Source of the DNA: Bugulina stolonifera
Taxonomy: Eukaryota; Bryozoa; Gymnolaemata; Cheilostomatida; Bugulidae
DNA: 64,000 nucleotides
Assembly (NCBI GenBank): GCA_935421135.1
Contig: OW285195.1
Span: forward strand, 4,626,701 to 4,690,700
Direction: 5' to 3'
The notes under the pieces were generated by a model. It saw only the letters and a list, made by a program, of their open reading frames with translations, ran no database searches and was not told the DNA's origin. The stretch's first letter is position 1. Every line of letters starts with the position of its first letter. Below, one piece after another: positions 12,718 through 24,661 of this stretch. Position numbers and translations under genes: made by a program.

Positions 12718-13836
12718 GTGTTCCAATTACTCTTGACTTTAGACTGTGTTCACCCTTTGTGCCATAACATTCTTTAAAAATATCCATGTCTAGGTGCTGT
12801 GGTGGCCCACAAGGAATTAATTGGCACCACATACTCGCATATTATTAATATTCATATTGTCAGATGTTACCTACCTTCACAACATCCAGTGTTAGACTCA
12901 GGCATGTTCTTAGATTTATCTATTTCTGTCTTTTACTGATTCATCAATCAGATTTTATGGATTTGCAACTTCTTGAATGTCTGATGTCACACTTGCTTGC
13001 CATCTGATGGAGGTCATTAATCCAACAGCAGCAAGAGGCCGTTTAATATTTGCAATACTTTAACTGGTACCCAAAACTGATTTATTACCACAGAGTCCTG
13101 TGTGAAAAGTTGAATTCTCTCTGCGTTTACCACTCGTCTGATTTTTAACAATTATAGATCAGCAGATATGCTTCCGATTTCTGTCAAGGACATGGTCATT
13201 GGTTACTTGGTCATGACAACAAACGCAATGTCACAGTTTTCTATCCTGCCTCTCGTTATGTTCCGTTCCATAAGAAATACTTCGGATTACATCAACAAGT
13301 ATTGGTGACATCATTGGTTTCATCAGAAGCCGTAGCCATATTGTAGTGGTATGGGCAATTCAGTATATACATGTACATATATATAGCCTCAGCCTCCCCG
13401 ACTGACATTCAATGTACACAAGCATCTGGTAGTCGTCTCTCTTAACTCATACTTGTCTACGTACTCTTGTACTTATATGTACCATATATAATGTATGCAT
13501 GGTACTCATACTTGATCATAAGTAACATATTATGCGATCTTAGACTATACCATAAAATGTAGCTTACTATGTTGTATAACTGTCTTTTTATGCTCATGTA
13601 ATGGAGGCCACGGTATCAGATTTGGCTACAATAAATGTTGCATATGATTCATTATGCTAAATAAATTTAGAAGCATTCATAGCATTCTAGAATAAGCAAG
13701 AGTCATATTGTCACAGAGTAACAAGGACCTTTTTTATTTACAGGTCTGTTATTTATAATATAATATACTACATTCTACATGACCGTATATTATGCATCTA
13801 GATATATTTTTATATAGATCTACATCACTGTAATAT
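12718..13836. other. no gene seen
   Basis: Contains the second copy of the 80-bp repeat (12,718-12,797) and anonymous AT-rich DNA. A sequence starting TGTAGTGGTA at 13,342 resembles an LTR start and is preceded by ATAT, but no matching end was found. Confidence 0.5.
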
Positions 13837-14652
13837 TGTGATGGTACAGGACATTTGTATACGACTCCAGCTACCCGGATAAAACCCTATAGCACCTTAA
13901 GTGCCTAGTAGTTGCCACAGCGCTACTCAACTAACACTGGTATACTCATATGTATCATATATCTATCATATACTATATACTCATACTCAACTGTATTGCA
14001 TGTCTAAACCACTCATTTACTGTCTACATATGTGTATCTATGTGTTTATATCCATTCTACAGTACTTAACTACATATCAATGTACATTCATGTATGATAA
14101 TTACCAAGTCTTTTGGTACCTTTTATACCCATGTAAAGAGGCCCGACCCCTCAGAATCACTTGATATTCATTTTGTATATGAATTGGATGATTATAAGCA
14201 ACTTTTGTATAACCCGACCTATTTTGGGTCGGCCGTCGGGCTTCCGGCGGCCATGTTGTTGCGCAACTTCCGGACGACATTATGTCGTCTTATCTCGACA
14301 CTACGTCGGGCGGATGTCCTTATACTATATAAAGGGCCATGCTTTATCATTCGTTGTCTCAGTCTTCACTTGGCTTTCAATAAAGACACATCTATACTTG
14401 ATACAGAGACTTTCACTTCCTTTTGTCAGATCATTCGCTTAGCGAACCGCCTACTAAGTCGGATCACTCTCTTTCAACGTATAGTCTGAAGGTCAGACTT
14501 TGGACCAGATGGGTCGTTTCTGGTAGTTATTGGACTACTGAGACTGCTCGATCTTTCATGTAATGAGAAGGCCTAGCACCACTCATAGACACTTCAGTTT
14601 TGGGTCGGTAGTCATCCAAGGACGACCGCACAAAATACCTCAAACCATTCCA
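13837..14652 (+). mobile_element. solo-LTR-like element (816 bp) with ATAT target duplication
   Basis: Runs from TGTGATGGTAC to CCATTCCA and is flanked on both sides by ATAT (13,833-13,836 and 14,653-14,656). CTATATAAAG around 14,326 and TCAATAAAG near 14,378 look like an LTR TATA box and poly(A) signal about 50 bases apart. The 3' half matches 20,930-21,907 at high identity. The ORFs inside are not conserved between copies. Confidence 0.6.
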
Positions 14653-16668
14653 ATATGGAATGTAATATTTCAGATGTACTGTACATTTATGATATCTATT
14701 ATAAGATGCATTTAATTCATATGTCTATGCATCTACTTTATCATCCAGTTTATCCTGTGTACACTGATAATGAATAGCATCGCCCTAAACATGAACATCT
14801 ATCATTTAGTAAATCCATAAGAATAACTCTGTAGGCATGGCTAGAAATTATCTCACTCAATGCTTGAAATAGTTATCAGATACTACTAACTGCTAAGAGA
14901 ATCCTGGGCTATGGAACCTTCCACAAGAACTTCTACACAATCTCCTCTCTATCTAATAGTGTAATTACTTATATCTAAGTATTCTCTCCCAACCCCCTCC
15001 TCCCCACTATCGCTGTGGTTATTAGGTCATTCGTACATCTGCAGTCTACGTTACTACTCTTTGAAGTGTACTGTTACATAGTGAAATAGGATTGCCTAAA
15101 GCTTCTCGCAAGAGACTACGCTAAAGGTTAGTGCTTATTGGCCAACAAGGAGACAGAGTTTTACACAGCAAGCTGAGAGGATTTGGAGAACTACTCTGCC
15201 CTTACATTCGTGAACTTCAGTGAATGAAGACACGTCTAAGAATCATATAAAATATTGATTATGAACCATTCAATAGTTTAGTGGGTATTTTTTTCTACTA
15301 TTGCTTGTCAACCACTAAGCATTACCTCTCACTATGTTGGCTCACCTGTCAACGTCATTGTTCTATCTTTTCTATTGGTCTGTTCATTATCGCTAATAAT
15401 GACGGCTGTAATTTATACTCCTAAAAATTTGTGGCAGTCGCTATGCTTTTCGTTTTCCTTAAATTTATTCGTTGTTGTTTTATCCCCAGCAGTGTTAGAA
15501 GTGGAATAAATGAGGTATCTACTTAGTCTTATAGTACAATTGTACATGTAGCTAAAAACCTAGTGAATTACTAAAATTAAAAAATTATGCTCTGGTGAAA
15601 TTCAAACTGAAGACCCTGTAAATAATAGTCAAGCATTCTACCACTAAATAATATCAGATCCGTAGTGAATGTATGGGGAAAACCTAGCTATTTAAATGAG
15701 GGTACACACCTGTTGGTTGTGTACCCACTACAATATGAGGTACAGTGTAGGTACAAAAGTATACTCCCATATAGTCACACCTAGAACACTGATTCTCAAA
15801 GATCGTTACTCAACAATGACTATCTAGGTATACCTACGTATTGTGGGAAGTGACAGTTATATGTACAGGATTGTCTTCACTACTTCATATTTCAATTAAA
15901 GAAAAAACAACTCCAAATAAACTACAATAACAGTTTTAGTTTTAGCAGCTAGAAAACAGCAGTGAAGGTAATTAGTCTACTGTATATTGAGTGTGTATCA
16001 ATTTCATGGTTTGTAATTGAACTAGTACTTACTGTTACAATACTCAAGGTCCATTTTGACAATACATCTATCAACAGTGTTTGAAACAACCCTATTTAGG
16101 TTCTAGTTAAATGAATGTAATACCTCTGAAGTGTGCCTATCACTTGATAATATTCATCAATATATACTATTATGAAAATACGCCTAAATCTGTGATTTTT
16201 ACAACAAAATTTGAGATAGCTAATACTACAGGCCATGGTGTAGACTATGAGTAGTTAACTATGTTATTTATATCACCAGTTGACATTGTATTAGAAGGAG
16301 GGCCTTTAGACCTGCCCATACAGTAAGTAATACTCTTACTGAGTAGAAGAATAAGTTGTAGTATGCTAAAGACGTAAAAAAAGAGTGATGAGTTTATGCT
16401 ACAGTTTATTAACAACTAGCTGTTCCTTCACAAAATAGCTGCTGGTGATACAAGGAATCACAATTTTAGTATACGGACATGTGCAATGTGTATAACTGAG
16501 GTAAGTTGATAACAGCTGATAATTGTTATGATGTAATGTCATTTTCATTTCCACAACCAAACTAACCAATGTACATGTAGTTTGACTGGGCACAAATACT
16601 TGGTTGTGCTGTCTACATGTATATATATATTATACATCTAACATCAGCGAGTAGAGTTTTAAGGTGAC

Positions 16669-18603
16669 CTAGTCACATATGCTTAAAGTGTTAAAATATA
16701 CTGTGATTGCAGCAATTGATTCATCGATTCTGCTACTGAAACAGCATGTTTCCCATTCCATGGGTTCTACTTCGTATGGGGTTTGATCGACAATCATTGG
16801 CTCAGGTGCAATAATTTCGCAATCAGTAAATTCCATTTCTGTAGTCATCCAACTTTTGGTTGTCGTCGGATATACATGTATGTCAGTAGGTCTAAATTTA
16901 CGTTTGGCAGGACCTTCATCTTCATTATCGATTCTAGTGTTGTTCTTCGCTGATTTGTCGGTCTTGTTATTGATTTTAAAATGAGGAATTGCCTTCTTAG
17001 GAATATTGGCCCCAGTACTGAAGATAGGGTAATCATCATGTTTGTTAATATATGTCACTTCTGTTGATGCAATTGGCAGCGAAATATTTGCTTCTGCATT
17101 GTGGGTTGTTCCTGCAGCACAGAGTTGAGGTTCTTGTTTACTGATTTCATTGATATCAGGTGGACTGCTTGTGGTAGTCTGGTAAAATAATGCTGGATCA
17201 CTCGTGGCCATCTGGTGTAGGGCAGAAGACCTTTCGGCGGTCATTTGGGCGGCACTTCTAGGTGGACTTCTAGTAGCCTTATGTTGAACTTCTGGTAGAT
17301 TTCCTGTGATCATTCGGTGTGCTTCAGATAAAATCTCGACTGCCAATGGGTGTACTTTTGGTGGACTTTGGAATGTTTTCTGGGTATACTCTGGTTGACT
17401 TCTTGTGGCATTCGGATCGAATTCTGCGCAACTGGCGGAGGTTTTCTGGTTTTCTCGTAGCCTTCTTGTGGTGTCATGGCATTCTCCTGATTGACTACGA
17501 CTGGCTATCTGGTTGACCTTTGGCCAACTTCTTGTGATCTTCTGGCCAATTATCTGTTCAGTTCTGGTTGACTGCCGGTATGCTTCTGGTTGAGTTATGA
17601 CATTAGGTCTATCTATGTTATATTTTTGAACTTGGTTTGTGACTATGTATGTGGTCGGTCGATTTGGTGATTTGAATGCTCCGGGATTTGTAGGAACTGG
17701 TGTGTTCTTCCAGCAAATGGGATCTTCTGGTGTAGTTGGAGAGCTATTCATTCCACAGACAGAGCAACGGAAATGCATCCTCTCGCACCCCCAACTGACC
17801 TTGAAGCAGTAGCGGCATTCCATCCATTTCCACTCAGTGTGACTCTGAGGTTGGTCTATGAAATGATAAAACTATCCGATTAAATACGGGGACAAGCTGA
17901 CAGGCTGATAGAGCTACAGGACACCACCTCATAGACATGCATACGTAGCAGAACATCAGGCTCTCAAGCAAAGACATTAGGTACATCAAAGTTATTTAAT
18001 AGTTTTTCGGCAGTGAAACAATAATTTTTTAATTATCATTTTTAGATACAAACCAGGGTCTAGCAGTCCAACAAACAAATAACTTTAAGATATTACAATG
18101 ATTAAACACAGCAATGTATGATGCTGTACAAAACTTACAGGGAATAATGGTTGCCACGGGACATATCCTGACCTTCCTTTTTACACTTAGAGATGAACAT
18201 AATTTTTCAGCGTGATGATCCAGTTTTTAATACTCATGAGTCTCACAGGATGGTGGATCAAAATTATGTTAGATAGAAATATTTTCAGCTGAAATAAATT
18301 AACATACATGTAACAATAAAAACAGCAACGAGGAGTTTTTTTTCACAGCTAATGCAAAATAATGAGATAGAATTGCTTCCAACATAACATGTAAACATTG
18401 GCCTAACTAAGAACTACTATTTGTTATTATGATCAAGTTTAGTCAATCAACTTCAGAATTATTGTAAATGGCAAGTATACTACTAAACCGTTATAAAATA
18501 GTGCCATACTAAACCCTTACCAGGAAAGTTGTAAACATCAGCTTGAAAGGTATCTCTAAGATCCTCCAGCGTGCTGACATACTGGACATACTGGATTCCT
18601 CTC
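16669..18603 (-). CDS. uncharacterised gene B, tandem paralogue of gene A (partial model)
   Basis: Same structure as gene A: last exon 16,669-17,842 (384 residues from the internal Met), upstream exons at 18,139-18,172 and 18,521-18,603. The start was not found. The Cys cluster at the beginning of the large exon is identical to gene A (C-x2-C-x7-C-x5-C-x2-C), and the repeated Thr/Ser/Pro region and acidic tail align without length change. Differences are spread over the protein, many of them amino-acid changing. The last intron's acceptor is shared with A. Homology to a known family is not recognised. Confidence 0.6.
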
Positions 18604-19329
18604 CTTCAAATATATAAATATGTTGAAAAATGTTAGTGTGGGCTGGTATTTTAATTATAAATACTCATAAAGGGGGCAGTTATTGTTTTTGATTTATTTC
18701 CTAATATTTTAACGATCATCCGATCATCACGGTGATGGTGCTCGGATGAGTATTGAAATAGTAGGAAATAAATCACAAATGAAATAGTGTCTTGTGTTAC
18801 TATTTATATATAAATATGTAATCAATACAGCATGTTTCACAGATAATGGAACTACATGTATCATAATATTATTGTATATACATGGTGTAGATATCATGTT
18901 TTCCACAGAGTTATAAAATAATTTGATTAGAATCTGGTATCTAGAGTGTCTAACTGGTAAACTGTCTGCTTACAGTCAGGTGATCATATACAGTCATATA
19001 GGAGTGTCTGGTGTAGAATTAGTTCAGTATGAAGGTACTATGACCTAGTAGAACTTGGTTACTAAAGAATCAAGACTGGTTCAGTAGCTAATGCAGCGAC
19101 CTACATTGTATGCAGTTAGATCAGTTCTACATGTAAAACTGAGTAGAACTATACAGACCCAGACAGCTCATAACGTTGCCTCACAGCAAAAGTGCAAAAT
19201 TGAGAATATTGCTATATTCTTGAATTCTAAGGAATATGATATTTGTAATTGTAAGTCAAGTCATAGTTACCTTTCAGTAAGACAACATCTGTGTTTATCC
19301 AGCTGATAGAGAAAAATAGCAGTTGTTTA

Positions 19330-19425
19330 TGGGACGTAGGTAGACGTAGGTAAACGTGGTAGACGTAGGTAGACGTAGGTCGACTATAGTAGACGTAGAT
19401 CGACTATAGCAGACGCAGGTAAATA
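19330..19425. repeat. short-period tandem repeat (GACGTAGGT-type)
   Basis: Expanded partner of the array at 9,291-9,367, with units such as AGACGTAGGT and CGACTATAGT. Confidence 0.7.
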
Positions 19426-19960
19426 TATGATAGACTGTTAGCATATACACTTACAATAAACATGTAATTACTAGCAGTGTACTATCTGATCAACAATGGA
19501 CAAGTTGAAATTTACGTCGCGAGCTTGAATCCCACAATTCATCAGTAACCCTATTGTTGACATTCTGGATCAATCTAGTGGTTTTAGTGTAAAAAATATA
19601 TACATGCAAAATTGTCTTTAGTGTAGGTTACATTGTTGAAAGCGGATAGAATTCCAAAAGCTGTCTAAGTTTATTGAATTGCCCTCTCTTGTATAAATTT
19701 AGTTATGTTGTTCTCTGTTGGCAGATACATGTAAATGAGTGTTATATTGCTTACCCAAGTATATTATGGGTTTTTGAAAATTAAGAGAAAAATAAGCTAC
19801 AGCCGCTCATTCATTAGAGTTTACACAAGATACAGAGAAGTTGTCTCTCCATTGTTTCTATCTTAGCCTCAAAATAAGTAAGAAATTAACACAAAGTGAA
19901 CATCTCTCGCGTAATGCAGCGTTATCAAAAGTGTAGAAGGTTGCACAACAGTTATTCTAG

Positions 19961-20929
19961 CTTCTTTTATGATGTTGACCTTACATAGCTAGTTTCAGAC
20001 AGAATATTTTAGCGCTTCAAATTCAAGTACAGTGTAGCCTTAGATACTTAGTTGAAAGCATTATTGGAATAAAATATCCACTTTCATTGGTACTGGTGTC
20101 AAATAGTAAAATTCAAAGGAACTTTGATTTGTTACTGATAAAACAGTTGAAGGTTGTAACTTTGATATCTCTGGTGTGGGCGTAGTCAACCCATCACCTT
20201 TCTTCCCCGGCAAGTGTACAATGGATGGGACTAACAAGCCAGTGTCCTGCCCAAAAGTAGAGCTACCCGGAAGCAACCATCTAAACAAATATGCACCTCT
20301 CCCACACCTGGGCCTAGCCCTTCACCTAAGTCAACTCCAGAATCTCCAACTGCAACAGAATCTTTCTCCCCGATGAATTCATTCCCGACCTACTCTCTCC
20401 AACTAGTAACGGTCACACCCCGGACTAAAATGGGCCTCTGGAATCGTCAGACATTCCACACGTGTACACCTGCATCACCCCATGTACCTCAACAAGAAGG
20501 TTATTTCTCAATAGCCATCGGGAGCCACTTCAGCATTGCAGATTGCCACCCTGCCTTGCCGACCTACCCAGAGAATCTCTCCTTCCGGATACTACCCCTC
20601 GGATTGACCTTCCAGAAGCAACAATGTGATAATTTGCCGTCCGCCTCCCCGAATCCTAACACAGAAGTCAAGCGGCACATTGCATCTATTTAACTTTGCA
20701 TTGACCCTAGATAGCCGTCAGCAGATAGGTGAGACGCTGCCACAATGTCTGGATGCCCTCTACATGTGCATTCCAGAAGCTGGCAGCCCAGCATCTACAT
20801 GTACATCGTACCAGAGCACTCGGCCTAGTACAAGCAGAGTTGGTAGAATTGTAGTCTGAGAGACTACCCTGTACTGGTATAGCCTGGCTCTTGCACTAGG
20901 CACTAATATGAACTAATGTGAAGGGGCTG
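19961..20929 (+). mobile_element. probable 3' internal remnant of an LTR retrotransposon
   Basis: From about 20,100 the base composition becomes more GC-rich than its surroundings, with Pro/Ser-rich translations broken by stops and frameshifts. It ends in a purine-rich stretch GTGAAGGGG (about 20,918-20,926) just before the LTR start at 20,930, in the position of a polypurine tract. No gag, protease, RT or integrase motif was recognised, so the assignment rests on position and the tract. Confidence 0.35.
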
Positions 20930-21907
20930 TGTGGTGAGACGGACATTCCTAGACATTAGCCATCAGCACTCCTCAAACTTATTCCTAGCTGACATTGCTC
21001 ATATTCATCCGGATCTGGTGTGTACTTACTTGTACTATGCATTATATAGTTATACTCTCTTATTACTCACGACGGTAAATCCTACCCATATTGCAATGTT
21101 CAGGAAATTTGCTTACAGTACCTTAAATTGTACAGCTAGTTGTCACAGCTCTACTCATCTATGCCTACATTTTGCTTGTATTTGTATTGCTATGCATGTT
21201 TTGACCATACTGTTATGATTACTATACGCCTATATATCATATTGTAATGGTACGCCAAATCGTATCTTACATCTGACACTCATTCTTGTGTGCACATAAT
21301 TGTATATATCTGCTTGTACTTTACTCCTATACTATTGTATACAGTTACATGATTATATCTAAGTCTTTTAATGCCTTTTATACCCATGTAAAGAGGCCCG
21401 ACCTCTCAGAATCCATTGATATTCATTTTGTACATGAATTGGACCATTATAAGCAACTTTTGTAGAACCCGACCTATTTTGAGTCGGCCGTCGGGCTTCC
21501 GGCGGCCATCTTGTTGCCCATCTTCCGGACGACCACACGTCGTCTTTTCCCGATGTCACGTCGGCCGGAAGTTCTTATACTATATAAAGGGCACTGTTTT
21601 ACTGTTCATTGTCTCAGTCTTCACTTGGCTTTCAATAAAGACACATCTATACTTGATACAGAAACTTTCACTTCCTTTTGTCAGGTCATTCGCTTAGCGA
21701 ACCGCCTACTAGGTCGGATCACTCTCTTTCAACGTATAGTCTGAAGGTCAGACTTGAGACCAGATGGGTCGTCTCTGGTAGTTATTGGGCTACTGAGACC
21801 ACTCGATCTTTCATGTAATGCGAAGTCCTATTACCACTCGTAGGCACTTCATTTCTGGGTCGGTAGTCGTCCAAGGACAACCGCACGAAATACCAGAAAC
21901 CATTACA
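20930..21907 (+). mobile_element. LTR-like element (978 bp), possibly a 3' LTR
   Basis: TGTGGTGAGACGG to CCATTACA. The inner half (from about 21,380) aligns with 14,120-14,652, including a GACC-GGTCGGCCGTCGGGCTTCC-type block, CTATATAAAG (near 21,580) and TCAATAAAG (near 21,635). It is preceded by a candidate polypurine tract and followed directly by another LTR-like sequence, so the array is tandem or nested. An alternative left edge at 21,243 (TGTAATGGTAC, preceded by ATAT) cannot be excluded. Confidence 0.5.
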
Positions 21908-22247
21908 ATGTTATAATGTATACTTATAATGTGCGTTACTGGGCAACTATGTCCTTTTTATACCAATGTAAAGAGGTCTGACCTTTCAGAATCACTTGAT
22001 ACTTATTTTGCACATGAATTGGATTATTTAAGCGTCTTTTGTTGAACCCGACATGTTGTGGGTAAGGCATCGACCTTCCGGCAGCCATCTTGTGGTGCAA
22101 TTTCTGGACGACACTATGTCGACCTTTTTACCGGAAGCTCTTATAGTATATAAAGCTCATTGTTTTATGTTCATTGTCTCCGTTGATGCTTTAATCTAAA
22201 AAAAGACACTTCTATACCACTTACACAGAGTCTTCACTTTGTAGTAT
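21908..22247 (+). mobile_element. LTR-like element, left part (interrupted)
   Basis: Matches the 12,110-12,460 part of the 11,948 copy (TTTTTATACC-ATGTAAAGAGG, a GGAAG...TATATAAAG stretch, a late poly(A)-type sequence). It is broken at TAGTAT (22,247) by the LTR at 22,248 and resumes at 23,166. Confidence 0.6.
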
Positions 22248-23165
22248 TGTGGTGAATCAAGCATAGCATGCCACGGCATGGACTACAATCTTGTGTATAC
22301 ATACATTGACATTATTCTCATATTTACTCATTCATGCATTGCCATTATCATATACTCTTATACATGCATGGACATTACTATATTGTATTATTATAATCAA
22401 CTACTTATGCATAGTGTGCTTCTATTATTGTTATTATTAACCAATCAGGTTATCGCAATCGCGCATGGTCTAACATTACCAAATTATTCTCTCTTGACTG
22501 ATTATATAGTCTTTTTACTGTACACTTTTTGGGCCGATGTCTTGAAACATGCCCATATTTACATGTATATACTATCCATTTCGGACTATTGTAAGCACTT
22601 TTTGTGCAAAGCCGACCCTCTTGGTGGCCGATGTCGGGCGGAACTACTCCATGTTGTTGCATCAGTTTCGGCCCGATACCTTATCGTACCTTTTTCTGGA
22701 AGTGTATTTACTATGAAAGCCAGCACATTTTCTGTATCTAATCAATTGTTGATTGCGCTCTAATAAAGCAACATCTCCTAGCTTAAACCTAGAGGCTTAT
22801 TCTTGCAGGCGGGTAGCTCCACCCACAGGTCTTCTTAGACCTAAGCGGTTCGAGCTCACTCCATACTCATATAAGCATCTCTTTTTACACTCCTTTTGAG
22901 TCTACATCTATATGAATCTAGCGTCGGGCCTAAGGCCCTAGATTATCAGAACTTCTTTCAACACTCCTTTGGAGTATAAACTCTACTGACCTACGTCGAC
23001 CCTGGACTCTTAGATGAGTCTCAGCATCGGCCTACGTCAAGATATATAATTACAAGAGCACTAACTAACTGTTCACTCTTTATGTAATGTGTGGAAGGTT
23101 ACTTGGTCGTCCTCTACCAACCTCCTAGCCCATACCCATGCCCATACACAACTCAAAACATTACA
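22248..23165 (+). mobile_element. solo-LTR-like element (918 bp) nested in another LTR
   Basis: TGTGGTGAATC to ACATTACA, flanked by a perfect 4-bp duplication GTAT (22,244-22,247 and 23,166-23,169). Removing it and one GTAT restores the sequence TAGTATTGATCGTTTCAG, which is present uninterrupted as TAGTATTGGTCGTTTCAG near 12,460. AATAAAGC at about 22,763 is the likely poly(A) signal. It is closely related to 1,796-2,767. Confidence 0.75.
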
Positions 23166-23560
23166 GTATTGATCGTTTCAGTTGACAAGGACACTGACCT
23201 TGCCTTCCGAACTTACAGAGCCGGGGCCCCTCTAAAAAGTTTCTATCACACTTTTCATGTATCTGCACCATTGCATGTATTTTTGTACATGACCGACTTT
23301 AAAGGAGCCAACGCTGTTCCTCCTCCATGTTTTTGCACAATACCAAGAGCCGATACACTATCTCACTGTCCGGAACTTCTACCAGAGATGCAAAACTATA
23401 TAAGTGATTACTTTTCATGTATTGATTCAGTTATTACTTGGACTATAATAAAGACACATTTACATGTATATGCATGCAGAACTACACAGAGGCTTCTTTT
23501 CTAGAATAGCATAGTTCCAGCTCTCGATCCCACTGAACCTTGAAGCCCGAACTGGCTACA
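23166..23560 (+). mobile_element. LTR-like element, right part (interrupted)
   Basis: Continuation of the copy begun at 21,908: GATCGTTTCAGTTGACAAGG matches the 12,464 region. The right end is not clear; a second TATA-like and AATAAAG pair near 23,400 and 23,449 suggests a further partial copy. Confidence 0.45.
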
Positions 23561-24661
23561 CTAGCGTAGAAAATTCTCTCAATTGTCTAAGCAATTACTC
23601 AGACTTCATTGGTCGTACACAGAGTACTCTGTAATCCTATTTACACCATTACTGCTCGGTCTTCTTTTTGTAATTGGAAGCAGACCTAGTCAAACACTCC
23701 TAGGTCCTTCTCACACAGTACTATCATTGGCACGTGTATGTCGTATTACAGGGCTATGTACTTGTTGTTGACTCGCCAAGTGTAACGAATTGTGAAATTA
23801 TGGTGAGCAGTAAACTATATGATTTCCTGTAAATATAGTCAAAGTTAATTGCCACATGGAAGCGGTTATGATTATTTAATTGCATCATTTATGTTTGTGC
23901 TGAAATTGAAAAAAATTATTATCAATTAAATGTTAATACTTGATCAAATACATGTACACGCATGTACGAAATCATGTACGGGATCATGTACGATATTTTA
24001 GCCCAAATCTCGTATAGATTTGGGCTAAAACCTTAGTAAAAGCTTTTGTGTTAGGACATTCTGTCTCAAATTCATATTTAATTTATAAACCATCATGTGT
24101 AGAGGTATCAAATCATATAATAACTCCAATAATAATAACTAAAGTCATACAATAATAATAATAACAATAATAATAACAATATGATTGAGGGTGGAGAGCC
24201 AGCGAGAGGGCGCACATACATCATGCAGGTGTAGCCTGTGGTCTGTACACAGTTTAGATTTTTTTTCGATAAATCCATGCAATAGGAACAGAAGCTAATG
24301 GGGATGACCTTCAAGATTGATTTTTCCACTTTAATTGCTAAGTGTACAAACAGCTAGTGGATTTTTTTCTGCTCAGAAGAGATGTAGTGCAGCACTACTA
24401 CAGGCAACATTTGCTTACTACATTGTAGATCATATTTGCTAACTACATGTAGGTCAACTATGGATCGTAGGCTAAACAACTCATTTGCCTGACAGCCAAC
24501 AGTAAAAGTTCGTAGAAAGTGACTTGGTCTAAGCTATTCTAAAAAGTAAAAAATTTAAAATTAGTTAGCACTTACACAAATATTTGGCTATCCTGTGCTA
24601 AAATGCAGTTTTCACTTTCACAAAAATGTAGCCAATCTAGTAGCAAAATATGAACATTTGT
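23561..24661. other. 3' flank of the ankyrin-kinase gene; hairpin and AAT repeats
   Basis: No gene. A 15-bp perfect stem with a 5-base loop lies at 23,996-24,030 (TTTTAGCCCAAATCT / AGATTTGGGCTAAAA). AATAATA-type microsatellite at 24,120-24,180. Confidence 0.6.

Larger units (their letters stand above)
14694..19960. repeat. tandem segmental duplication, copy B
   Basis: Direct-orientation partner of 3,256-9,935. Copy B lacks the TTAA insertion and has numerous small indels relative to copy A. It carries the second copy of the minus-strand gene. Confidence 0.85.

Noticed and set aside
14094..14489. Overlapping ORFs of 87-131 codons also seen at 21,416-21,744
   Set aside because: They lie in LTR-like repeats across the TATA and poly(A) region and are not kept in frame between copies.
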